DNA of 64,000 nt from Tubulanus polymorphus (taxonomy: Eukaryota > Nemertea > Palaeonemertea > Tubulaniformes > Tubulanidae). This document shows positions 29,548-40,806 of the stretch, piece by piece. Made by a program: the position numbers and the translations under genes. The stretch's first letter is position 1; every line of letters starts with the position of its first letter. The DNA lies in assembly GCF_964204645.1 (NCBI RefSeq), contig NC_134033.1:7662231-7726230 (forward strand). Reading direction: 5' to 3'. A model generated the notes under the pieces. It searched no databases and was not told the origin of the DNA. It saw only the letters and a program-made list of their open reading frames with translations.

Positions 29548-29686
29548 TACCTAGCACGATGTCAGTGTTTTTCGGGAATTCCCTGAAATTTCGGCGTTTT
29601 TTGGAAATTCCCTGAAATTTCAGCGTTTTTATTTCAGCGTTTCAGCTTTTCAGTGTTTCAGCTTTTTCAGCGAAGTTCAGGAACCG

Positions 29687-30303
29687 AATCGTTGAATAAA
29701 GAATTCACTGATCAATATAGAAAAGAAATAAACAACTAAAAGCAATTATTACAATCAATGGACAAAGGCAATGAATTAAATGAAGACATAATTCAAGACC
29801 CACCAATTATAAATACAATTAAAAAAGTTCACCAAAGAGCTGCTGCTTATGGAATTTATATAAAATCAAATTATCCCGAATTATATCAAAGTCAATATAT
29901 TTCTTTTAGAGGTGAAGATGTAGTAAATGAATTTTGTAATAAAATAATTGAAATAGAAAATGATTTTGCAAAATTATTAAACAAAAATTAAAGAATAGTT
30001 ATGACAAAAGAAGATGAAATTGATTTTTATTATGCAACTCATTGTTGTTACTGTGAAAAACGTTTTTATTAATTTGATAAAAAAGTTAGAGGTCATGATC
30101 ATTTAAACTCAAAATATCGTGGAGCTGCTCTTGAAGATTGCAATTTACAAGCTAAGAAAGTTAATTTCATACCAATATTATTTCATAATTTATCAGGCTA
30201 TGATACCCATCTATTTATAAAACAATTATCAGGAAAATTGGGCGCAATTAATCAAGAAATTGAAGAATATAACTCGACATTATTATCCAAATGAACAAGA
30301 TTT
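29687..30303 (+). pseudogene. Element C polymerase, piece 2 (Exo I to after Exo II)
   Basis: Resumes with ESLNKEF and follows element B through KVHQRAAAYGIYIKSNYPEL, the Cys/His module (CCYCEKRFY, HDHLNSKYRGAA) and Exo II HNLSGYDTHLF. Stops occur after EINN, LNKN and RFY. Near 30273 a deletion of roughly 180 bp joins NQEIEEYN to the segment encoding HYYPNEQD. It ends at an insertion after CAAGATTT. Confidence 0.85.
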
Positions 30304-31287
30304 GGCTCAAGTCCATTATAGCATTAAATAGTTCCAGCAGAGACTTATCACATTGGACTGGTATTCGGAATTAATCCGCCAATATTAGACCGATTGAATC
30401 TTACGACATTACGCCATTGGGACGTGCGAACATACCGACAAACCGACGAACCGAAAAAACCGACGAACCGACAAACCGACGAACCGACATACCGACGAAC
30501 CGACAAACCGACGAAACGACAAACCGACGAACCGACAAACCGACGAACCGACATACCGACGAACCGACAAACCGACAAATCCGTGCGTGGATTACCCTTA
30601 TATAAAGTGGCTAGGATCGAGGGGCTGGGTATGTACCTGGATTACCCTTGTATAAATTGGCTGGGATCGAGGGGCTGGGTATATGCGTGGATTACCCGCC
30701 GATTACCCTCATATAAAGTGGCTAGGATCGAGGGGCTGGGTATATGCGTGGATTACCCGCCGATTTCCCTCATATAAAGTGGCTAGGATCGAGGGGCTGC
30801 GTGTATGCATGAATTACCCTTATATAAAGTGGCTGGGATCGAGGGGCTGCGTGGTTGCGTGGATTACCCTTATATAAAGTGGCTGGGATCGAGGGGCTGC
30901 GTGGTTGCGTGGATTACCCTTATATAAAGTGGCTGGGATCGAGGGGCTGTGTGGTGCGTGGATTACCCTTTTATAAAGTGGCCGGGATCGAGGGGCTGTG
31001 TGGTTGCGTGGATTACCCTTATATAATGTGGCTAGGATCGACGGACAGGGTTTTTCCGTGGATTACCCGTGGCTGGATCGAGGGAATACGAGTTTGTCGG
31101 TTTAACGGTATGTCGGTTTGTCGGTTCGTCGGTTTGTCGGTTTGTCAGTTCGTCGGTTTGTCGGTATGTCGGTTTGTTGGTATGTCGGTTTGTCTTGAAA
31201 AGTACGCAGCCGAATTACTCCTTTTCTAAAAATGTATCCTTGAGCGGGGAACTATTCCACGCTATACTGGACTTGAACCCAAGATGT
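30304..31287. mobile_element. 1-kb inverted-repeat insertion with minisatellites in element C polymerase
   Basis: Left end GGCTCAAGTCCATTATAGC and right end complementary to GGGTTCAAGTCCAGTATAGC form terminal inverted repeats of about 35 bp. The flanks CAAGATTT and CAAGATGT look like an imperfect 8-bp target duplication. Inside are an ACCGACGA-type array (30430-30580), seven to eight copies of a unit with GTGGATTACCCTTATATAAA and GGGATCGAGGGGCTG (30590-31070), and the inverse of the first array (31095-31195). There is no coding capacity. Confidence 0.75.
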
Positions 31288-31904
31288 TAAATTATTGAGA
31301 TTTAAAGGTGCAATTCCTTGTTCATTTTATAAAACACATGATGATTTTTATGTAACAGCATTATCAAAAGAACAATTTTATGATCAATTAAAAAAGGAGG
31401 CCGTGAAAGATGAAGTGTTTAATAGAACATTAAATATTTGGAATCATTTTAAGATAAAAAATCATTGTGAATTAGTAGATTTATATTTAAAATCAGATGT
31501 TATGGTATTGGCTGATATATTTGAGAAGTTAATTTGAATAATTTTAATGTTGATCCCTGTTATCTTATTCAAGTCCTGGTTTAACCTGGCAATGTGGTTT
31601 AAAACATACAAATGTAGAATTAGATTTATTAAAAGAACCACACATGGTTTTATTATTCGAAAAATCAATTAGAGGTGGAATTAGTGGTGTTATGGGAGAT
31701 GAATATAAATTATTATATATTGACGCCAATAATTTATATGGTTGGGCAATGATGCAACCTCAACCATACAAAATTTTTATATTAACAGAAGTTGAAAATG
31801 ATGATAAAACTGATTGGGAAAGTGCAATAATGGGTTTAAAAGATGAAGCACCAATTGGTTATTTCTTTGTAGTTGATTTAGAATATCCTGATAACATTAA
31901 GCAC
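31288..31904 (+). pseudogene. Element C polymerase, piece 3 (before Exo III to after motif A)
   Basis: Continues with GAIPCSFYKTHDDF, Exo III-type YLKSDVMVLADIFEK, and, after a small deletion and frameshift near 31535, SPGLTWQCGLKHTNV, FEKSIRGGISGVMGD and motif A YIDANNLYGWAMMQPQPY. It ends after VVDLEYPDNIK, where non-Polinton sequence starts. The residues around RYFKAND of element B are missing. Confidence 0.85.
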
Positions 31905-32240
31905 TTACGCATGAACTGTTAGGCCCCACTGAATAATGAAAACAAAAACAGAACGATTATAAGCATGTATGCGACAAATAAGGAAAATACAGTTAATTTC
32001 CCTGTTTTCGGCTTAAATTTGAAGTAGATGAAAACCTGTTTTCTTTGAATTGAAGCCACGGGAACCACTTAACCTCATTTTCAAGCCCGCTTAGAATTGG
32101 CGATGTTGGGTTATTATGTCATTGATTTGCACAAAAAGCACACCAGTATAATCAAATTCCCATCCTCGATGGCAAGCGTTTCCAAAAACCCAGCAACAGT
32201 GAGTTCCGGGAACTCATTTTGACATGGAATGTCGGAATCC

Positions 32241-35200
32241 AAAAGAAAAACTCCAAAAAAAACTATTCTATCTTATGTATTACTATTATTAGGTCCACTG
32301 CATATAAACCTAAATTGAAACCTCATTAATCAGTGGGTTGTACACTATACATCTTTTTAAACATATTATAACAATCGAAATTTTAGGTTCCAAAACCTGG
32401 AACAAAGTTCCGTAATTATGAAAGTCACAATTATTATAGATAAGTTACTTTATCAAATTCTGATGCTTGATAGACTAGAGTATAAAACATATTTGCAGAG
32501 TGTAAGCGCATTTATTTTCCAACCTCCCAATAAAAACCACGAGAAATAGTATTATACACTACAATGACGTCACTACATGCGCAATGAATCAATAGGCAAT
32601 ACAGACTGTTGTTTATTTTGTTAGTAGCTGGGTGTGTGCAAAACAAAGCATTCAAGGTCCAAGTTCAAATTCTGTCAAAGAAATGATTTTATTTCTTTAG
32701 TTTTGTTTGCTTCTTTATTAACGAAATTAATTGAATATCCGTTTGGTTGAATGACAGGACTTCATTTCATCTGATCTCCATTCTTGTGTAGGCCTATAGG
32801 CAATAACGGGCGTCAGGAAATAAACAGTCAATCTTTACTACAATGCTGCATCAGTGCTTTGACTTTTATTATAAATCTCCAGCAATAATTTATCATGTGT
32901 ATATGGAGATGATGATGCCCGCACAAATACCCTTGCCTAAATCCGTATTATCGGGGTACTAAAATGGTCTGATCGCTTTTGTTTTATATGGCGAATTAAT
33001 CGAATTCAATCGAAAACATACCCCAAGCAATATTGTTTCTGAAGTATACTTCAGAAACAATATTCTTTATTATTCTCAATTATCATTTGGTCACTGTCAC
33101 CTAGAGTTGATAAACAAGGTTATGAAATTGTAATTCTGATCGTAGTATTTAATTCGAAGTAAGGATTGCATACTGCAGAGATTGTCAAATAGTGGAAAAA
33201 TGCAATATTTTAGAAACCCGTGGATAATTTTTTTCACAAAGGTGTTGAGGAATATATGTATGTAGAATCATTGAATTAATGTTAAATATAAATTATCCAT
33301 TTTCACGTGACCTTAATTAGCCAATGGTCTTTGCTCTATGGGCTGAGGTTCGAATCTAATCAACAACTCGTACTCCTCGAATCAAAATATCAAGTTATCA
33401 ATCCTTAAAATGATTCGTGTGCTTCGCTGGCGTTCATAGTACACTTTGAAGGGATTACCGTCAATCATCTAGTGCTCCGTAGAAATAGTAACATCGATAT
33501 ATGTTTTTCTTAATCAAGATGAGAATCATCGATTAACATGTTATGAAATTAAATTTGGAAGTGCTAGATGTTTATGTGGCGGATTATTACCCGTTACCCA
33601 GATAGACTCACGCTTATCAATCAACAACCGTGTTAACGCGTCATCTTCCTTTATAAATACATATTCAAATAATATCAGATTGCGTAGACCTGCAATGGGC
33701 CCGATAACTAAATTATGTGTATTGATGTATATCGTATGTTGTATTATTAATCTATAAATACAATGTTTGAATTTGAAGGTCAGTATTTGCCTAAAGGTGT
33801 TCATTGCACATTTAAGACATCATCGTTTTTTGATAGTGTGGTTTTCCTATTTTCTCGCAAGACATGAAACGAAATGTAGATATGTATTCGGATTTTCGTA
33901 GGTCCATTTTAAGTGCATAGCAGAGTACCGAATATTAGATCCCGTTGACTATTGACCTCCTCAGTTGTTTTTGTTATAGCGAGCCCATGGTGCAACTATG
34001 GCGATATCCTCTTGTTTTTGTATAAGGTAAAAGGCTTCAATAGAAATGGCCCAATTCATTTTGGGATGGATTAGAACTAAGTATTCTTGAGAGCTCTTGA
34101 GAGCGGCTGAACGATCGTCATCAATAGGTGAACATTAGCAACCCTATAGGTTATACAGTGAGACCATCACCTAAACTGTTTCCTATGCGATCTATCTTTC
34201 TGTAGGTTCATTGGCATAGATTTATCAAATACTGGTTGGACCACATGAAAAAATAATTTCTTTACTAGAATTTAGGGTGTAGGTGTCAGCACTCGGACCC
34301 TATTTTTCATAACTAGTCTTCATTACTGATACCTTTAATCTGTGTCGCAGTAGACTGGTCGAATTCAATATTATGTTAACCATAGCGTGCCTAGTGTCAT
34401 GTGTTAATATTAACTTTCTGACTATTTATTCGTTGAAAACGAGAGCAGAAAATATGCAGTCAATATGGCTCAGTTATTTCAGAATGTCAATGTAGGCCTA
34501 TATAATGCCGACACTAAAAGCCCCAGATCGTTGCTTGCTGGTGCAGGTTGAATGGAATTATTTACTGAACTGGAATTTCTTAACTGGATATTTTATATAA
34601 ACTGAAATTTCAGTGAATCTGCGATAATCCATACATAGAATATTCGTTACCCCGAATTTTGACTTCAAATTCTGAGCCCGTAATTCAGTCCCGGCAGTTG
34701 TGGTGGGTTTGTAGGGACACGCCAAATAAATAAGAGATGAACATAAGCTCTAAATAATGTTGACGGTATTAAAATGATAACAAGATGGCGACAGCGATTC
34801 CGATCTCAAAAGCCTATTTCAGGACTTTGAAACCCGTGAGGTTTGCTCCTATACTATATGCGTTGCCCGATTATGAGACAGATATCAGAAGATATTGAAT
34901 GAGGACTTATGAATCAGGCGTTAAAATCTTTTTTTTCAAATACTATAAGTTGATTCTTCAACTGGAGGTAATTCTATTTCGTCAGTAATAGAATTCCCGA
35001 GCAGACATCAAACCAATACGTCGCTACCAATATGAAACAAAAAATTATTCAAAACAAGAAAATAGAACGCTGTAAGCAGATACCTAAATGAAAATATCAT
35101 TTAGTTAAGTTAGACTGTTCAAAGACTAAAAACTGTTCTGCTGGTACTTAAGTACCTTTATTCATGTTCATGGTCAACGTCAATAGAACAAATAGCTCAT

Positions 35201-36670
35201 TAATATCACTGCATCGTGTCAATGCGAACTGTTTCACATATTTGATATATTTTCATGATATAGAATATCCATTCTATTTGTTTTGTTGTATGAAACCGGA
35301 ACGTCCGATCATAAGTCCAACCTAATTTGCCTCATTCTCATAACAATGATAATCATATCTAATTTAACTCATTGTGATCGAAACTACACTAAATATATTA
35401 ATATATTATTTAGATAAAACGAAACTTGCTTAAACTAGTGGATTAACATAGTAGATTTTCCATCTGAGTTCTATAAGGGTTTCTATTTTCAAGAAAATGA
35501 ACAACTGAATCAAACGACCAATTGTTATCACTACACGAAAATTAAAATATCATTTGGTTTAATCTTATCACACCATTCTCGCATCAGAATTACCACGAGC
35601 ACCGGCTAAAACTATTAATCTAAATGTGATATTTCTTAATGATGACACGACTATTTCGAATCAGTTGCAATGCCGCCTACTACCATGGCCTGATAATTCA
35701 CATTATTTTGTAAATAACTTTCGCATGGTTCACTCTTTCTTCGAGACCATGCATTTGACCGCTATAAAGACTTTCTTTGTAGGCCTATACTAGAGCATTT
35801 TATTTATAATTCCGTAACATTACAACATAAAGCCACATAGACCGAAAGCGACCAGGCCATTCCGTCTACTCGATAATACCTATTGCACATGGACACGGAC
35901 TTCAATAATACACACACTATACATCACTGCTGGATATTAAGAACACTTAAAAGTCAGTGTATACATTGAACATCCTCAGATTCGTGATTATTTGCTGCAT
36001 ATGTCCTTTCTAGCTATTATATGGGCATATACACTAATACAGATTAAAGAGCTGACATTTTATCTTTAATCAGTATTCAATCACCATCACTATCCGCTCG
36101 CGTATTGTGAATCACTTAGAAAATAACCCCAAAGTGGAAAAAGTATAATACACTGTGTCATAAAAGATCCAGTTGCGAGACGATACTGCGATTCAGCTAA
36201 ACAACTTTTTCATCAATTCCGTTAATAGAAATAAAAGCAAACAATACATTTAGAATATATCAAAAATTTAAATGTTTTTGAACATTTGAATGTTTTGCTT
36301 TGCATGCTAGTAACAAAATAGATAACTGATTTGTGTTGAACCAGTTCCTTTAGGAATAAGATGAAAAGCTTATTTTTTGGTAGTAGTTCATGTCACCTAA
36401 ATTCTATTATGGCTTGTTTAACTGAAAACTTCAATAATATCTATAATGCTGGGTATATATATATACACGTACGTGGGTAAGATGATAATTGTTCCGTATA
36501 ATTTCCTACCGGTTAACTTTTATTCATGTATTAAAAATTGAATTAATTGAATTTCGTGGTCGATTCCTTGGCGGGTTTTGAATTCTTAATGTCGTGTCAA
36601 AATGAGGTCCGCAAATTATTTGAGTAATTGAGTCTATCGGGTCACGGTGGAGATGGGAAATTATCGAAGG
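32241..36670. other. Interior of the 5-kb inverted-repeat element, no gene seen
   Basis: About 4.4 kb of AT-rich sequence with only short frames (the longest about 87 codons, minus strand near 33541-33804, without recognisable motif). TAGGCCTATA-type words recur (32793, 34495, 35783), a feature I associate with some marine invertebrate genomes. A tRNA-like box A/box B pair at 33318-33358 is noted but not supported as a gene. Confidence 0.5.
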
Positions 36671-36952
36671 CTTGGATTCCGACATTCCATGTCAAAATGA
36701 GTTCCCGGAACTCACTGTTGCTGGGTTTTTGGAAACGCTTGCCATCGAGGATGGGAATTTGATTATACTGGTGTCCGTTTTGTGCAAATCAATGACATAA
36801 TAACTCAACATCGCCAATTCTAAGCCGGCTTGAAAATGAGGTTAAGTGGTTCCCGTGGCTTCAATTCAAAGAAAACAGGTTTTCATCTACTTCAAATTTA
36901 AGCCGAAAACAGGGAAATTAACTGTATTTTCCTTATTTGTCGCATACACCCT

Positions 36953-38282
36953 TTTATTCTGAATGCAATTGCAAGACCCTCTGATCTGAGAGCTCCAAGC
37001 TCTGATGCATGTACGCATGCAAAACGTCGCAGAGAGCGATGCCGGCGTTGATGTCACTGAGGCCGGCTGATGATTGTTTGTTCGTCTTTTTGTTTGTTTG
37101 GCTTTACGTACGTCGTTTGGATCTTGGTTTCCCAAGACTATTCCTATTGGATTGTTCATTTAACCTCACGACGGTACGGCCTTTGAAGTGTTGCCCGCAC
37201 ACTGTTCGCAGCCAGCAGGACTCGAACCCACTTGTAACTCAGCATTGATAGTGGATTCAACAGCATCACGCCTTATCTCACTGAGCTACCGAGGCCGCTC
37301 GATTCAATTCCAAAAAAACTACAGCAGCCGCAAATAACCATCGCAATATTGCAATTTACGACGAACAACGTGTAAATTCAATCACTGTTGTTTAACGCAT
37401 GGAAAAGATAATAAAAGGTATTTTTCCCGGCGCGCATTACAAAGCGAATCTCTGCCGAGTGCGTAAGAGGGTGCTACCGCCTTATGAGTGCGCAGCAGGC
37501 GGGTAGGGCGTCCTAAAAAGAAAACTTGTATTAGAATATAGCCGAATCGAATTTTACAATGTCAGTCAACTGATTGATAATATAACATGGTTGTTCTCGG
37601 TGTACTTAACAATGATATTTTCCTCCGATAAACAACTCTGGTAAAATTGAATAAAATGATCTATCTTTATTGGTGATACCGTATCATGGTGGTAGCCTAC
37701 CGTTTACCGTTTGATGTTTTGTGTCATCATGAAATGGTTTAAACTTCAGTAAAGGCGTTCCCGCACGATCACATACGGGTTTCAGTCACAAGCAGGCTGC
37801 CGTTCCACTGCTCTAGAAATACGTATTCTGACGCTGAGAATTAATCCCAAATAATCCCATGGATACTGATAGTTGGAATAACAGTGATATCCAAACACTG
37901 TGATATTTATAAACCGGAGGTATATAATTTTATGTTTTTCTATTCAGAAGAGGCTGTTCCCCATTCTTTACTGCCAATGTCAATGCGGACATATCGCTAC
38001 GCGATTGTTTAACCCGCTCTCATCTATCAGATAATGAACGAGAAAAATGCGATCGAATAACTTTTTGGACCATTAAATCAGAAATATGGCGACGCTATGT
38101 TGTGGGGAATAAATGAAACATTTTTTTTCTAGTCATTTTCAGCTGTTTCTAATGTTTTACGTGAACGGAGTGACAATTTTAAGTTACTATGAAAATTAGA
38201 AGAGTCGGCGCGATTTTTTCGTACTACTATTTTCGATCCATTTTACTAGCATTGGCATGACGTCATAGACGTCAACCAATGC
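36953..38282. other. Host-type DNA around the SINE, no gene seen
   Basis: Outside the SINE this stretch has no convincing reading frame or repeat. Its base composition is less AT-rich than that of Polinton coding DNA. Confidence 0.4.
37070..37297 (-). repeat. tRNA-derived SINE, minus strand
   Basis: Reading the minus strand from 37297: CGGCCTCGGTAGCTCAGTGA contains an RNA polymerase III box A, and GTGGGTTCGAGTCCTGC (about 37210) is a perfect box B, as in a tRNA 5' head. A body follows and the 3' end is ACGTAAAGCCAAACAAACAA near 37085. The same tail type is present at 57640-57668, so this is a dispersed family. Confidence 0.75.
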
Positions 38283-38420
38283 TAACTAGTTTAAATCCGT
38301 TCGATGATAAAAGATATATTTTGGGTGATGGAATAAAAACATTACCTTATGGTCATTAAAAAAGAAAATCAATATCATCATACTCGAAATCACTATTGGC
38401 TTATTCATTTTCATTTAATT
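38283..38420 (+). pseudogene. Element C polymerase C-terminus plus tail of convergent zinc-finger gene
   Basis: The first 80 bp encode LNPFDDKRYILGDG and LPYGH and a stop at about 38360, matching the last residues of the element B polymerase. The following 60 bp match, on the other strand, the 3' end of the zinc-finger gene at 12840-12900, then break at a TTAGGGTTTTCTG hairpin repeat. Order and strand agree with element C, so this is its continuation 6.4 kb away. Confidence 0.8.
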
Positions 38421-38654
38421 AGGGTTTTCTGTTACATCACAGAAAACCCTATTGAGATTCGCGTGTTTCTTATTAGGGTTTTCTGTTATTTCACAGAAAA
38501 CCCTATTGATATCCGCGTGATTATTAGGGTTTTCTGTTACATCACAGAAAACCCTATTGAGATTCGCGTGTTTCTTATTATTATTATTATTAGGGTTTTC
38601 TGTTACGGGTTTTCTGTTACATCACAGAAAACCCTATTGAGATTCGCGTGTTTC

Positions 38655-38690
<36 letters not shown>
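38418..38690. repeat. Hairpin cluster and TTA microsatellite, left part of composite repeat 1
   Basis: Four or five units with a 13-bp perfect stem (TAGGGTTTTCTGT and its complement around a TACATC loop), each followed by TTGAGATTCGCGTGTTTC and TTA repeats. The same cluster heads every composite repeat in this window (41788, 49330, 56705, 59625). Confidence 0.88.
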
Positions 38691-38692
<2 letters not shown>

Positions 38693-39692
38693 TTTTTCCA
38701 CACATTTTTTGTCAAAAGTACATAGGCTTTTTTACATTACCGCTGTTGCCGATACAATCCGTCTGATATCATTCAGCTCAGTTCGATCTACAAATACTCC
38801 GTGCGAATTTTGAAGAATCAACGTTACAAAAGCACTGTCGGGCCGTAAACATCGAAAATTGAGCCCCATTCAAAGAGCCGACATGTTTTTCTAAGTCGTC
38901 TTTCCGAAATCTACCGCACGTTTCTTGTCACGTCGATTATCAATTCAAGCATAAATTAACAAATTTATTACCGAAAGATTGCACATTCTGTCGCGGTTTT
39001 TAAAAACTAATTTTAACAGTAACCCATTTTCCTCATCAAATTATATTACTGATACAGAGGAAATTTACTACTTTAGATTTTAAAAGCGCTGTCGAGCCGT
39101 AAACATCGACAAATCATCGTCGTTCCGGGGCTGAGAATCAAATCGAGTACAAATTAATTTATTACTACCAGTGATTTGGATGCGGGCGTTAAGCAGTTAA
39201 TTTAGCAATACCTATTTTTCTTTACCAAATTAACCGTGTATTTACTAAGATAAATCATGAGTGTACCGGGGAGTCGTAGGCCTAAAGTAAACACGCCGAA
39301 GAGATATAGCGGAGAAAAGCTCTTATGTCGACGAGGTATCAAAATAAAAGAATATATTACTTTATTCGGCCGCGGGCTTCAACCATTTATCAATACTCTA
39401 TATTTCCTACAGTACATACCGATCATTGTCAAATGCACAAGGTATTTACTAAATACAAGTATATAACACACTCCTATCCATATGCTGGACTCACACTTGA
39501 CTTTCGGAGTAAGCGTTCGCTGTGGGGGAAAGGAGATCGTTCGCTGTGTCGCTTGAAGCGTTTATCGAGTTTTACGCGACCTTAAGGCTTTAGTATGGTT
39601 GATAAGATAAAAAAAACACGAATATGCAAATGAGGGCGACATTACGACAAAACGACAAAACTAAAATAACGCGAGAAAACAATGATTTTGAT
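38690..39692. repeat. Conserved 1-kb block of composite repeat, copy 1
   Basis: It starts TTTTTTCCACACATTTTTTG and runs to the edge of the 31-bp satellite. It contains two related words, AAAGCACTGTCGGGCCGTAA and GCGCTGTCGAGCCGTAAACA, about 270 bp apart. It is more than 90 percent alike by eye to 41905-42930 and 59808-60805. No protein frame is conserved between the copies. Confidence 0.85.
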
Positions 39693-40806
39693 TTTGTCGC
39701 CCGCGACAATTCATTATTTTGGTTTTGTCGCCCGCGAAAATTCAATATTTTGGTTTTATCGCCCACGACAATTCACTACTTTGGTTTTATCGCCAGCGAC
39801 AATTCATTATTTTGGTTTTGTCGCCCGCGACAATTCATTATTTTGGTTTTATATTTTGTTTTTGTCGCCCGCGACAATTTTTTTTTTTGGTTTTGTCGCC
39901 CGCGACAATTCAATATTTTGGTTTTATCGCCCGCGATAATTCATTATTTTGGTTTTGTCGCCCGAGACAATTCATTATTTTGGTTTTATCGCCGGCGACA
40001 ATTCATTATTACGGTTTTATCGCCCGCGACAATTCATTATTTTGGTTTTGTCGCCCGCGACAATTCACCATTTTGGTTTTATCGCCCGCGACAATTCATT
40101 ATTTTGGTTTTACCGCCTGCGACAATTCATTATTTTGGTTTTATCGCCCGCGACAATTCATTATTTTGGTTTTGTCGCCCCGACAATTCTTTTTTTGGTT
40201 TTGTCGCCCGCGACAATTCATTAGTTTGGTTTTGTCGCCCGCGACAATTCAATATTTTGGTTTTGTCGCCCGCGTCAATTCATTACTTTGGTTTTATCTC
40301 CAGCGACAATTCATTATTTTGGTTTTGTCGCCCGCGACAATTCATTATTTTGGTTTTATCGTCCGCGACAATTCATTATTTTGGTTTTATCGCCCGCGAC
40401 AATTCATTATTTTGGTTTTGTCGCCCCGACAATTCTTTTTTTGGTTTTGTCGCCCGCGACAATTCATTAGTTTGGTTTTGTCGCCCGCGACAATTCAATA
40501 TTTTGGTTTTGTCGCCCGCGACAATTCATTACTTTGGTTTTATCTCCAGCGACAATTCATTATTTTGGTTTTGTCGCCCGCGACAATTCATTATTTTGGT
40601 TTTATATTTTGTTTTAGTCGCCCCCGACAATTTTTTTTGGTTTTGTCGCCCGCGACAATTCATTATTTTGGTTTTATCGCCCGCGACAATTCAATATTTT
40701 GGTTTTATCGCCCGCGATAATTCATTATTTTGGTTTTATTGCCCGCGACAATTCATTATTTTGGTTTTGTCGCACGAGACAATTCATTATTTTGGTTTTA
40801 TCGCCC
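39693..40806. repeat. 31-bp hairpin satellite array 1
   Basis: About 36 tandem monomers of 31 bp. Each contains TTTTGTCGCCCGCGACAA, a 7-bp inverted repeat (TTGTCGC/GCGACAA) with a CC loop, then TTCATTATTTTGG. Because 31 is not divisible by three and the monomer has no plus-strand stop, all three plus frames stay open and mimic repeat proteins up to 398 codons. A 247-bp higher-order period is visible (variant GTCGCCCCGACAA at 40171 and 40418). Confidence 0.95.

Larger units (their letters stand above)
26041..29686. mobile_element. 3.6-kb inverted-repeat insertion in element C polymerase
   Basis: The left end CGGTTCCTGAACTTTGCTGA (26041) and the right end, its near complement ending GTTCAGGAACCG (29686), extend as terminal inverted repeats of about 140 bp, rich in CGCTGAAATTTCAGGG words. 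Two further direct copies of the left end with flanking sequence lie inside, at 27337-27631 and 27762-28030. The interior includes Penelope-like pieces. About 10 bp of polymerase sequence are missing at the junction and no clear target duplication is seen. No transposase is recognised, so it is probably a non-autonomous or composite element. Confidence 0.75.
31905..38282. mobile_element. 6.4-kb insertion/replacement with a 5-kb inverted-repeat element
   Basis: Inverted repeats of about 270 bp at 31967-32240 and 36671-36952 share GCGACAAATAAGGAAAATAC at the outer side and GACATGGAATGTCGGAATCC at the inner side. They enclose 4.4 kb. Long inverted termini with a coding-poor interior fit a non-autonomous DNA transposon. 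Additional host-type DNA from 36953 to 38282 contains a SINE. Polymerase sequence missing between the flanks shows that a deletion accompanied or followed the insertion. Confidence 0.65.
24531..38420 (+). mobile_element. Polinton element C: polymerase remnant split by three insertions
   Basis: Polymerase sequence of the element B type is found in order and on one strand at 24566-26040, 29687-30303, 31288-31904 and 38283-38362, followed by the tail of the convergent zinc-finger gene (to about 38420). The gaps are filled by a 3.6-kb inverted-repeat element, a 1-kb inverted-repeat element with minisatellites, and 6.4 kb that includes a 5-kb inverted-repeat element. Polymerase sequence between the penultimate and last pieces (motifs B and C) is deleted, so its intein status is unknown. 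Confidence 0.8.

Noticed and set aside
30394-31229. Thr/Arg-rich and Val/Cys-rich repeat frames
   Set aside because: They are translations of ACCGACGA-type and 60-bp minisatellites in a non-autonomous element.
33318-33358. tRNA gene suggested by TAGCCAATGG and GGTTCGAATCT
   Set aside because: Spacing is too short for a tRNA and no acceptor stem pairs; at most a decayed SINE head.
36887-37159. Minus-strand 90-codon frame
   Set aside because: It overlaps the SINE body and tail and part of an inverted repeat; no motif.
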